Of a stretch of DNA of 64,000 nt, positions 1 through 8,408 are shown piece after piece. The stretch is taken from NCBI GenBank assembly GCA_012656075.1, contig JAAKBF010000013.1:124001-188000 (forward strand), read 5' to 3'. The notes under the pieces are model-generated. The model saw only the letters and a list, made by a program, of their open reading frames with translations, had not been told where the DNA came from and made no database searches. Origin of the DNA: Phytophthora hibernalis. Its lineage: Eukaryota > Oomycota > Peronosporomycetes > Peronosporales > Peronosporaceae. Made by a program: the position numbers and the translations under genes. Within the stretch, counting starts at the first letter, position 1, and the number at the start of each line of letters is the position of its first letter.

Positions 1-1
1 A

Positions 2-253
2 TACGCAGCTGAAGAGGAAAATGATGAGTGCAGTGGTGAAGAAAATGAAGACCCAACAAAGTGCTCGATCGTAGGGAAATTGAAAGATCAACAGAAGAAA
101 GATCACATCGCACCTCATGAACATGAAAACGAAGTGGAGGCTGCCGTCCCGATTGCAGAACATGTTCTCGAGGATAAACCGTTGTTGAGAGAGACCCCAA
201 GTTGTTATACGAGCGAGGAAAGTTCGTACGAGAGCTGGGTGAAGTTGCTATAG
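2..253 (+). CDS. 3' end of an acidic, uncharacterised protein (5' end outside the window)
   Basis: An open frame enters from the left edge and runs 83 codons to TAG at 251-253. The peptide is rich in Glu, Asp and Lys, starts as an EEENDECSGEENED-like acidic stretch, and ends SYESWVKLL. No domain is recognisable. It faces the DUF1697 gene tail to tail, with a gap of about 95 bp. The low-complexity acidic tail suggests an unstructured C-terminus. It could also be a chance open frame, but the absence of stops over 83 codons and the strong residue bias favour coding. Confidence 0.5.
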   Translation, partial: YAAEEENDECSGEENEDPTKCSIVGKLKDQQKKDHIAPHEHENEVEAAVPIAEHVLEDKPLLRETPSCYTSEESSYESWVKLL

Positions 254-347
254 CTGAGCACTTCACTGTTTCAGTGAAATAGATTGCTCAATTTTGATAC
301 AAGCGGGTTGATTGATGTCAAATATGGAGACCTCGTGCACCGAAGAG

Positions 348-1057
348 CTAGCCGAACTTCTTCACGATGCGACGCAAGGTGTTGACGGTCCGAACGGTGA
401 CTGGAACACCAAGTTTCTTGTCAAAGGCGACTTTGAACAAAGGGGACTCGCTCATTTTGGTGGCGGAGTACCAGACAAACGCTTTGTCTAGCAGTTGGAG
501 CTCGTCCGCTTCCGTGGAGAGGGACTCGACGATGCCTCGCTGCTCCTCGGTCAGCTCTTCTTTCACCAGCACCACATTGACTGCCGTCGCCGTCTTCACG
601 ACCTGATCACTTAGTCGTGCGACATCGTCCATGAAGCGAGCGAGCACTGGGATGTGGCACCCGAAGAGCCCTCCGAGGGCATCCTCCACTTGGTGTTCGA
701 TGACAGACACCGAAGACTTGCTTTCTCCGGAGATGTCGGCGGGCGTGTCAAAGATGACGTTCCCACTGGCTAGGAAGGTCTCGACGTTGCCGAAGCCTCC
801 TTGCTCAGTGCGTCGGCAATCGACTTCATGCTGTGAACACGGCCTCCGACGTTCACGCCTCGAAGGAACGCCACGATCTTTCGGTTGGTGCTGGTCGTCG
901 ACGTTGTTTCATCGTTTGCATGCACCGGTGGGAGGGTATCCTCAGTTGTGGTGTGTTTAGCAGCAGACACAGCAGTAGCAGTACTAGCGCGCGTAACTCG
1001 CCTGACTTTGCTCTCCGTCCCAGCAGCAGGAGCTTTCCTCTTGGCCTTGCCAGCCAT
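348..1057 (-). CDS. DUF1697-family protein, interrupted by one 1-base deletion
   Basis: The start chosen is ATG at 1057-1055 (MAGKAKRKAP), giving about 236 residues once one frameshift is allowed. The first ~60 residues are a basic and Ala/Thr/Ser-rich leader. Then comes the DUF1697 signature KIVAFLRGVNVGGR, a SMKSIADAL segment, and, after the frame change, NVETFLASGNVIFDTP, the second family hallmark. The C-terminal half continues without stops and ends RRIVKKFG. The frame changes near 796-797, where one G (C on the plus strand) appears to be missing from a GAGGGCTTC context. The function of DUF1697 is unknown; the family is mainly bacterial. The basic leader is an eukaryote-style extension and could be a nuclear signal (inference). 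The break looks like a sequence error because both halves are otherwise intact. Confidence 0.8.
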
Positions 1058-1318
1058 CGCACCGGTGACTCTCCAGTGAAGATGAGATCGGCTACTAAGA
1101 TCCATTTGCAAGCCATGTCTCTACCAGGAATGACACCAAAGCGCAGCCATGTCGGGCGAAGCGTCCTCTTCGTCCACATCTGTCCACCTTGCCAAACCTG
1201 CGTAATCTAATCCAAATCATGTATATATATATGTAGTAACTTACTGGTATCATCGCCCAACTATTTGACCCTCTCTATCACCCTCTCTATAGCTCACCCG
1301 TCTACTGCAATCCCTGCC

Positions 1319-1326
1319 TTATAAAG
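1319..1326 (+). promoter_or_regulatory. TATA-like box upstream of the Rab gene
   Basis: The sequence TTATAAAG lies about 130 bp upstream of the chosen Rab ATG at 1457. It is preceded by pyrimidine-rich repeats (CCCTCTCTAT twice at 1269-1291). Oomycete promoters more often use an initiator element than a TATA box, so this is only a candidate. Confidence 0.25.
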
Positions 1327-1456
1327 CCCGTTGTTCCGCCCTTCTTCGAAAGCGACGCATAACCGACCCTTCCTCGCGCTTCTCGCGCTTCAAGCGTCTC
1401 TCTCTACCGAGGCGTCGCCTCCCTTCGCTTTCACTGCCACATCAGATCTCGCAGTC

Positions 1457-2551
1457 ATGACCACGGGCAGCAAGCCGTCGTCGTCCGTGACCGCATCCTC
1501 GTCCTCGTCCGCGACGGACAACAACGCGTCTCTGCAGCAGTACATCTCGGCCAAGGAGGTGGCGCAGCACCAGGTCTTCCGCCAGCACGACTTGCGGCGC
1601 TCCATCAGCTCCTCGCAGTTCAGTGGAATCTCCAGTCCAGCAGCCCACGGCTCCAAGGCCTCGGCCGCCGGGTCGTCCATGTCGGCTTCCAGCAGTCCGC
1701 GCGGATTGTCGCCGACGTCATCGTCCGTGGCCGAGTCCATCCTCAAGGTGGTGCTCATCGGTGACTCGGGCGTGGGCAAGTCCAACCTCGTCACGCGCTT
1801 CACCAAGAACAAGTACCTGCCACACAGTGTGCAGACCGTGGGCTTCGAGTTCGCCACCAAGACCATCCGCGTCGGGGACCGAAGACTCAAGGCCCAGATC
1901 TGGGACACTGCAGGGCAGGAACGCTTCCAGTCGCTCACGGCCGCCTACTACCGCAACGCGGTGGGCGCCATGATCGTCTACGACATTACGAACCGGAGTT
2001 CGTTCGAGCACGTGACCGGGTGGCTCGCCCAGGTGCACGAGCACTCGCACGAGAGCCTCGTGCTGATTCTCGTCGGGAACAAGTGCGATCTAGCGCACCT
2101 GCCAGAGAGCAGAGAGGTGTCGACGCTTGAAGCGGCGAGATTCGCTGCCAAACACTCAATGGAGTTCCTCGAGACGTCGGCACTAGACTCGACGAACGTC
2201 GTGGACGCTTTCAAGAAACTCATTGTGCCCGTGGGGCGTCTGCTGTCGCCGACCGAGCCGAAGAAAATCGCTCGACTGCCGACGGGCTGGAGGCGCGTGC
2301 TCTCAAGAACCAGACCTGGCGAGTACTCGTACGAGAACCAGTACACTAAGGAGCGGATCTCATTCGCGCCTAAAGAACCGGCGAAGCCGTCGCAGCAGAG
2401 CTTTCGAGCGCCTACCGGGTTGAAGAGTGGCTCGCCAAGCGTTGTCACTGTCACACGCGAGAGCCTCCAGAGGCAGCACCAGAAGGCGTATCTCGCACAG
2501 AACCAGACACCTCAGTGCGGCGTCTGTGCAAGTAACTGCACTATATTGTAG
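1457..2551 (+). CDS. Rab-family small GTPase with Ser-rich N-terminal extension and WW-like C-terminal segment
   Basis: A single exon of 364 residues, starting at the first in-frame ATG (MTTGSKPSSS). Residues 1-90 are a Ser/Ala-rich, probably disordered extension. The Ras fold follows: P-loop GDSGVGKS at 102-109, switch II WDTAGQE at 149-155, NKCD at 208-211 and ETSAL at 239-243. The core resembles the Rab11/RabA group. Residues 274-306 read LPTGWRR...GEYSYENQYTKERISF, matching the WW domain pattern (LPxGW, aromatic pair, NxxT) except that the second Trp position is Phe. The protein ends CTIL, a CaaL box expected to be geranylgeranylated, with two more Cys close by. The usual Rab is about 200-220 residues, so this one carries extensions at both ends. 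It probably acts on membrane traffic; the WW-like part could bind proline-rich partners (inference). No frameshift is present. Confidence 0.9.
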   Translation: MTTGSKPSSSVTASSSSSATDNNASLQQYISAKEVAQHQVFRQHDLRRSISSSQFSGISSPAAHGSKASAAGSSMSASSSPRGLSPTSSSVAESILKVVLIGDSGVGKSNLVTRFTKNKYLPHSVQTVGFEFATKTIRVGDRRLKAQIWDTAGQERFQSLTAAYYRNAVGAMIVYDITNRSSFEHVTGWLAQVHEHSHESLVLILVGNKCDLAHLPESREVSTLEAARFAAKHSMEFLETSALDSTNVVDAFKKLIVPVGRLLSPTEPKKIARLPTGWRRVLSRTRPGEYSYENQYTKERISFAPKEPAKPSQQSFRAPTGLKSGSPSVVTVTRESLQRQHQKAYLAQNQTPQCGVCASNCTIL

Positions 2552-2917
2552 TCATCACCCATGATGCACGGCTTGCCTCCAGATCATCAGCCCACAGGCG
2601 AGCCGTCCTCTTTTTCTCCACCAAGCCAACACAAGTCAATTACAGTCTGCGTGCTGACCCGCAAAAATGCAAATGGAGGGTACAGGGTCGAATAGAAGCA
2701 GGCTCACTCGTCGGAAATGCTTTTTCTCCAGTTAAAGGTCGTGAAACCGATCTCTTTATCGCTGTGAGATCGAGTTTCTGCTAAGCTTTTTATCATAATG
2801 CAAGTCAAGATGAACATAGTTTCTTCACGTTTGATCTCTATGAATGTTACCACCAGATAATGCACATGATGGCTACGGTGTGCTACGAAATGCTGCTACT
2901 GCTGCATCGCTATTGCA
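2552..2917. other. Convergent intergenic spacer between the Rab and threonine synthase genes
   Basis: The 366 bp spacer holds the 3' flanks of two converging genes. It is more AT-rich than its neighbours. I see no convincing ORF, repeat or RNA gene in it. Confidence 0.5.
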
Positions 2918-4512
2918 TTACTTCGAGCGCCGCGCAATGAAGAACGCAGCGGCGACGGTCGCAACAGTAAGCGCGAGTGTGGCAAGTTTGCACTCGGTCG
3001 GAGCCAACCACAGACTGGCACACTCACCCGATGCCTTCTGGTTCTTCTTGGCAATAGTCTTACGAACGTGCTCGGCCACAGCAGCGCTCGAGTTACTGGC
3101 GACCGATAGCCGTGTAGGAAGCGACTCCAGTGACTTAAGAATCGGATGCTGCTGGATCTCAGCCTCAGCCACGCCAAGAGCCTTGGACACCACCGGAAGG
3201 AACTTGCCGTAGTGAGCAGTACCAACGACGACAACTGCCGCGTCGGGCTTGTCGGCAAGTGCCTCCTGGCCGTAGTGCATGGCAGACGCCGCACCAATGG
3301 CGCTGTGCGGGTCAAAGAGGTAGCGGTGCACCTTCTTGTACTCGGCAATGGTGGAGCGGACCTCGTCCTGGAGCACCGCGTACGACGCCATCTCGTTCTG
3401 CGCCTTGGTGAGCAGGTCACCTGAGATCGTGAGCTCGCTGGTCTCCTCGAAGCCCTGCATCCAACCACGCAGCACGTCGTGGTTCTCACCGGACAAAGCG
3501 AAGAGGTACCGTTCGAAGTTGCTGGAGACGCAAATGTCCATGGACGGCGAGATCGTGTGCTCGATGTTGCGGCGGTGGTACTTGCCCGTGGAGAAGAAGC
3601 GATGCAGGATGTCGTTCTCGTTAGTGGCCACAATCAGCTTGCCAATCGGGAGGCCGAGCTTCTTGGCGTAGAATCCAGCAAGGATATCACCAAAGTTGCC
3701 CGTGGGCACCGAGAACGCGACCTCGCCCGTCACGCCCTGCTCGCGAGCACGGAAGAAGGCCCAGACGTAGTACACGATCTGCGCCAGGATGCGCGCAAAG
3801 TTGATGGAGTTGACGGCGCCCAAATGATACTTGGCCTTGAACTCGGCGTTGGCGAACAGGTCCTTGACGATCGCTTGGCAGTCGTCGAACGTGCCCTTGA
3901 CAGCCACGTTGTGGATGTTCTCGTCCAGTACCGTGGTCATCTGGCGCTGCTGGATGGCGCTTACGCGTCCTCCGGGAACAAAATGAACACCTCGACGTTT
4001 TCCTTGCCACGCAGGCCGTATATGGCCGAGCTGCCGGTGTCACCGGACGTGGCACCCACGACCGTGATGTGGTGCTTGGGGGCGCCAGCGGGCAGTGCCT
4101 TGTTCTTGCGCTGCAAAAAGAACTCGAAGAGGTTGCCCAGGAACTGCAGGGCGATGTCCTTGAAGGCGAATGTGGGGCCGTGGAAGAGTTCGAGCACCAG
4201 CAGCTGGTCCGTCACCTTGACGACGGGTGCCACCTCCTCAGCACGGAATGTGGTCGCGTTGTAGCTCTTGGCCACGAGCGAGTTCAGCTGGGTACGCGAG
4301 ATCTCGGTCTCGTCGATGAAGAGCCCCAAGACCTCCACCGCTAACTCCTGGTACGACAGTGATGCCCACTTGGTCAGCGCGTCGGCCGGAAGCGTCGGGA
4401 ACTCGTCGGCCTCGGGAACCAGCAGACCGCGGTCCGCCGCCAGACCCGTGAGCACCGCCTGCTCGAAGCTGAGGCCGCGGACGCCGCCGCGCGTGCTACG
4501 GTAGTGCACCAT
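2918..4512 (-). CDS. Threonine synthase (fungal THR4-like), one 1-base deletion, C-terminal hydrophobic tail
   Basis: This PLP enzyme converts O-phosphohomoserine to threonine. The start is ATG 4512-4510 (MVHYRSTRGG), the usual N-terminus of the long THR4-type form. The PLP lysine is K118 in GPTFAFKDIALQFLG, and SGDTGSSA follows near 156-163. After VFILFP (about 180) the frame breaks at 3972-3973, where one G is missing from CCCGGGAGG. The next frame carries the expected SAIQQRQMTTVLDENIHN continuation and runs to the end. Corrected length is about 531 residues, close to the yeast enzyme (514). The last ~23 residues (KLATLALTVATVAAAFFI, then RRSK) form a hydrophobic helix with basic end, which is unusual for this family. 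No introns are seen. Both halves are conserved, so the break is probably a sequence error. Confidence 0.92.
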
Positions 4513-4552
4513 TGGGTGTGTGTTGGGTGTGTGTTGGGTGTGTTGAGTGAGG
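4513..4552. repeat. TGGGTGTGTGT short tandem repeat in the threonine synthase 5' leader
   Basis: Three imperfect copies of a TGGGTGTGTGT unit sit directly upstream of the threonine synthase start codon. On the gene's own strand they give a CA-rich leader (CACACCCAACACAC) next to the ATG. A CTCACTCA motif follows further upstream and could serve as an oomycete initiator; this is weak. Confidence 0.5.
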
Positions 4553-5037
4553 GTAACGCGGTGAGAGCGCAAGCGACACAGATGAAGACTGCTTTCGCTC
4601 AGGAAACTTCTTGTGCTGGAGGACGTCAGGGCCCGAGGCTTCGGGTAACATTCATACTTTGCGCAAACATGCGACGGGGCGGGAATGTTGCGCAAAATGT
4701 GGTGCACACCATACTGGAACAGATTAACCTGTCCTAAATGATACCTGACAAACCTGATACACTGCTATATCTGATTGCGTACCGGACGGGGTCCGGAGAT
4801 GCAGTTCGAACCCTGATGAAAGGAGGAAAGGAAGAAGAGGTGGCTGCGATGGTGATCGTGTGAATTGTAAAGTAGGTTTCGTGGTTTTATTTTGTTGAGA
4901 GCGGTTGTAGGTGGTTTCGGCTGCGTGCAAAAGAATAGACGTTCAAATTGAGTGGTTACGCTGGTACTGACGTAGGTATGAATGAATGAATGGATATATG
5001 GGTGTGTGGGTGTTGCGTCAGGAGCTCGTGGATGCGT
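4553..5037. other. Upstream region of threonine synthase; no gene seen
   Basis: This stretch carries the promoter side of threonine synthase and the junction into the repeat-rich block. There is a small ATGA microsatellite at about 4978-4993. No ORF with coding character is visible. Confidence 0.4.
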
Positions 5038-5212
5038 GTGTGTTGTGTCAGGCGTCTGATGCGTGCAGAGGCGTCATTAGCGCGGAGCCACTGTGGTGAT
5101 CTGGGGCCACCAGATCACCACAATGGCTCCGCGCTAATGGTGCCACCAGATCACCACAGTGGCTCCGCGTTAATGACGCCTCTGCACGCATCAGACGCCT
5201 GACACAACACAC
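5038..5212. repeat. Foldback (hairpin) repeat with 67 bp arms
   Basis: The left arm 5038-5104 and right arm 5146-5212 are reverse complements with about one mismatch. A third partial unit at about 5110-5139 repeats the right-arm sequence (CAGATCACCACA, then TGGCTCCGCGCTAATGG). The DNA can form a long cruciform. It resembles a foldback or MITE-type element and sits at the downstream end of a SET-domain gene fragment, so it probably marks an insertion or rearrangement point. Confidence 0.85.
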
Positions 5213-5989
5213 GTGGTGCAGCTTGGTCTCAACCTGGCAACACTGGCCTGAAGCATTTAGACGTGCTTGACCCTCTATAAAGCTAAACAGCGCACCATCA
5301 TAGTCATTCTTTTCGAGCAGTTTACAGCTAGAAACACTTACCCGACAGCGCAACTTCGCTTCGCTGCTGCTCAAAACTACACCCACGTACTCGCACACGA
5401 ATTGTCCAGCTTTGACGCCTTCGAACGCGATCACTCCCACCCCTTTACGCCCACAGTCAACTACTGCTGTCGCGAGTATGGAGCCGACTTGTAATTGTCG
5501 GTTCGAGCACCGCTCTCCGCACGGACAACATTCCAGTGCGCACTGTACCGCATCTGCCACGGCACGCGTCAGAAAAACCGAGTGAGTCACAGATGAAGAC
5601 CACGATATCTACACGACATACCGAGCGATTGATACAACCTTCGCCACAGGCCTGTTCAATCTTCTCATCAAGCTCACAGCTGCACACCGGAACGTCATTC
5701 TTGGAAATGCACACAAACCGACGAGTCACGAAGATCAAAAGCGGTCAAGACGACAAACACAATGTGCGCCGCGAGCACAATAACATCTCAAACCATCGGC
5801 GTTCCGTACCTTCGGGCAAGTGAGCCATGCGCCGCCAATGCAAACGTTCGCTTCGACGATGCAGACCGACTCAAACGCTCGCTCTACCGTATCACCCATC
5901 CCATACCACACCGCGTCCTCGCTATCAATCGTGTACTGCACCGCGCCCACACTACCCATTCTTACAGCAGCGCTAAGATCAACGCTCAT
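5213..5989 (-). pseudogene. AWS/pre-SET and N-terminal SET-domain gene fragment
   Basis: On the minus strand one frame reads VCSCELDEKIEQACGEGCINRS, the AWS cysteine module of histone lysine methyltransferases. After an apparent short intron or frame change near 5560-5620 it continues ECCPCGERCSNRQLQ and then GRKGVGVIAFEGVKAGQFVC with EYVG, the start of the SET fold. Upstream (5735-5989) a further open stretch precedes the AWS module. The NHSC and catalytic Tyr half of SET is absent here; the frame runs into the foldback repeat at 5212. A matching C-terminal half lies at about 8.05-8.2 kb on the other strand. It is a broken gene of a SET2/ASH1-like class (family known; exact orthology not determined). 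Confidence 0.7.
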
Positions 5990-6363
5990 ATCTCGGATCG
6001 TCCAACATCGCCACTGAAATCGGACTTCACGATACCGTACTCGACGTGCCCTGTCCTAACGTGATTCTCTCGTCACTTACTTGCACGTTTCCATTGAAAA
6101 TTCACATCCACTTCAACATGTTCCGTGCGGATCACCTTCTCGTCCCTCTCACAACTAAATCCACCCAATGCCATCAAACGCAGCTCATTATCGCACGTCT
6201 GAGACGATGAAGCAGGGAAGTGGCGCGGAATTCTTCAAACAAGCTAGCACGACGCGCCATTTCTCACAACCCATACACAATGGACAACTGGGGCCCGCAG
6301 CGACATTGTACGCAGTTCATTCCTCGATTTACGCAGCAACCACAAGTGTCTTCTCCAGTCATC
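5990..6363. other. Spacer between the SET fragment and the left LTR; no gene seen
   Basis: No open frame with clear coding character is visible. The segment ends at the TG that begins the Gypsy LTR. Confidence 0.35.
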
Positions 6364-7201
6364 TGTGAAGAAGCAGACTGTCGGAGGGCGGCACAACGCT
6401 AAATGCCGACGTAAAGCGGAGTGCCGGAGAACGACGAAGTCGAGCAGACCGATTGATGGATGTCGACCCGGAGCGACGGGAACCGGAATTCTGTGCAGTA
6501 AAGACAGAGTCGGATCAGACGGCAGTCCTGCCCCTCTTACATACAACCGTGGGACAAGGCCTGTGACATGGGAACCTCGATCGGAGGCAATGTTTACGCC
6601 CCGATCTATAAACCCGACCGACGGACCCCGATCTGGCAACTTAAGTAGACCCCGATCGAGCAGCCCGACCGACCCCGATGTGACAACTCAGTCATGTGAT
6701 CAGGGTAAATCAGGACAACGATGATGGGTAAGCGCGATGGGAAGTGATAGGAAGAAAGCCAGAGAACCAACGAATGGCGAGGGAGGCACTGATAGGTAAG
6801 GACAACATAAGGCTCAGTCCCGAATTCTCTTTGTGATACGCAAGTGGATTTCCTTCGTTCCAAGAGCCAGCAGCCTCGACCGAGAAGAGCCCCAAGATAA
6901 TCGGCCCCGTCGTCCGCTGCTGGATCGATGTACTCAACCCTCAGCATCCCGTGCCTAATAGGAGGGACACGTTAAACGATACCGTCCAGGCGTTGCCGAT
7001 AACTCGACGCCGAAGACGAAGAACGCACCGGCCCGATAACGCCGTGCACAACCGAGGAAACGCCGGCCCGATAACGCCGCACGCCCAAGGTCAAAGAGGA
7101 TAGGACGTCGTCACGCACGACTGAGACGCCAGAGCAAGAGCGACGCAGAGCGAGGAGAATCCGCGCTGCGCCTGAGAAGCACGCTTCAAGGTTCCTAACC
7201 A
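6364..7201 (+). repeat. Gypsy-type LTR, left copy (about 838 bp)
   Basis: The repeat begins TGTGAAGAAGC and ends CTAACCA, so it has TG...CA borders. It is nearly identical to the reverse complement of 14264-15100, with only scattered single-base differences. One 76-codon open frame inside the LTR has the same translation in both copies. The LTR is followed directly by a leader that is also shared, so this copy is a 5' LTR of an element that points right. Confidence 0.85.
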
Positions 7202-7308
7202 ACTTGGATCACACCCTACCCAGAGATACGCTACTCAAACAGCGGAATTTCCCCGACGTTAACGCATAGGGGACGACTTTGCAGATTTCTGTTAAGGTGC
7301 TACTCCAC
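7202..7308 (+). other. Gypsy leader next to the LTR, with possible primer-binding site
   Basis: After the LTR end comes ACTTGGATCACACCC. The TGGATCACACCC part sits where a tRNA primer-binding site is expected. The ~100 bp that follow are shared with the right copy (14157-14263), apart from a 9 bp difference near CGTCC. Similarity stops at about 7308, just before the ATG of the next ORF. Confidence 0.55.
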
Positions 7309-7314
7309 ACATCC

Positions 7315-8047
7315 ATGCCACCCAACAGACCCGCCAAGCAGCAGCAGCCGTGGAAAGACACCATGACCAGCACTGAAACGTCCGCGCCCACAGTTGTCAC
7401 GCCAACAGCGGTGACGGTCATGGCAGGACCGACATCGTCGTCGCCACCGGCGTCAACGAACTACGTCTCGACACTCAAGAAGATCCGACAGACCATGCAA
7501 CAACACAGCCGCCGCGTGATCGACACCATCGACGGTAGGATCACTGTCCTAATTTATCTGTATCTATTGTAGTAATAATCCTCGTCGCGTGACCGCAGAT
7601 TTGCGAGAGTTTATTCCGAACAATGACGTTAATGACTCAGAGATTCGCACGTCGATTCGAATCGAAGCACGTCTGCTCTGGACCACCAATGATTGCGTCC
7701 ATGGCCTACGGTTCCTGCGCGTGTATCTCGGCGAACAGAATGCTCCCGAACCGCTGCAGGTGCAGAAAAAGTAAGATTGCACTGCTGCTGCGTCCAAGTC
7801 GAGCTACAGACACAATCACAGATATTCATTTCTACTCATCCACAAGAATTTCACGAGGCGCAGCACGATGACCCCTAGAGTTCCTGATCACACTGTCGCT
7901 ATACGACATCCTCGCCGACAACCCCTAGAGTTCCTGATCACACTGTCGCTATACGACATCCTCGCCGACAACCCGAACGTTCCGCTGCCAGGTTCCATTA
8001 TTGCATTCGTGCCCACCAAGCTGCGCCTCTATCGCGACCCCGAATGA
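7315..8047 (+). CDS. Spliced three-exon ORF of unknown function downstream of the LTR leader
   Basis: Predicted exons 7315-7534, 7599-7770 and 7822-8047 give 205 residues. Both introns have GT-AG borders (64 and 51 bp) and preserve the frame (GACG|GTAGG...CGCAG|AT; AAAAA|GTAAG...TCACAG|A). The product starts MPPNRPAKQQQPWKDTM, has a Thr/Pro-rich part, then STLKKIRQTMQQHSRR, then DLREFIPNNDVNDSEIRTS. The end, after the second copy of a 50 bp duplication, reads EFLITLSLYDILADNPN. I do not recognise the family. It could be a gag-like ORF of the element or a host gene joined to the LTR leader. In exon 3 the duplication is read in two frames, so the original C-terminus was probably different and the gene is likely damaged. 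Confidence 0.45.
7871..7970. repeat. Exact 50 bp tandem duplication
   Basis: Positions 7871-7920 and 7921-7970 are identical, beginning ACCCCTAGAGTTCC. The repeat lies within exon 3 of the spliced ORF. Only the second copy is read in the frame with coding character. The perfect identity means a very recent event or an assembly artefact. Confidence 0.9.
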
Positions 8048-8345
8048 AGTTATCGACGCTACACGAATCGTCGGGCGCATGCTATTTGTCAATCACAGCT
8101 GCGAGCCGAACTGCCGACTCGAGAAGTGGAATGTTCGGGGTCATGAGCGGTGCGGGCTGTTTGCGATTTATGAAGTCAAGCCTGGCAATGAACTTACGTC
8201 TGATTATGGGCGCCAGTACGTTGATTGTGGGGTGCGTAAGGTTGGTATTGATATGTTCTTGTGTGCATCTTGCACTGACTATAGATTCTCCACATCCGTC
8301 CTGCTGGCGCGTGCGCGCACTCTCCAGGTGAGTGCATCGCGGCAG
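8048..8345 (+). pseudogene. C-terminal SET-domain fragment (NHSC motif)
   Basis: The plus strand encodes EVIDATRIVGRMLFVNHSC, then EPNCRLEKWNV and GLFAIYEVKPGNELTSDYG. This is the C-terminal half of a SET methyltransferase domain, with the NHSC cofactor-site motif and the SDYG counterpart of the usual DY-G segment. No N-terminal half precedes it on this strand; a suitable one lies at 5.2-6.0 kb in the opposite orientation. The ORF runs on to 8363 with no further domain. It is a gene fragment and is unlikely to be active alone. Confidence 0.75.
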
Positions 8346-8408
8346 AACCCGTCTTACCGTTAGCCTGCTTACCGTCTCGCCTTGTGTTGTCTTGTGTACT
8401 CGTAGTTC

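Noticed and set aside
1390..2454. Long minus-strand ORFs across the Rab gene
   Set aside because: They are antisense shadows of a GC-rich coding exon whose plus-strand domains are clear.
3479..4264. 261-codon plus-strand ORF
   Set aside because: Antisense to threonine synthase, with no domain; explained by codon bias of the real gene.
6972..7202. 76-codon ORF found identically in both LTRs as a gene
   Set aside because: It lies wholly inside the LTR; identity follows from LTR similarity.
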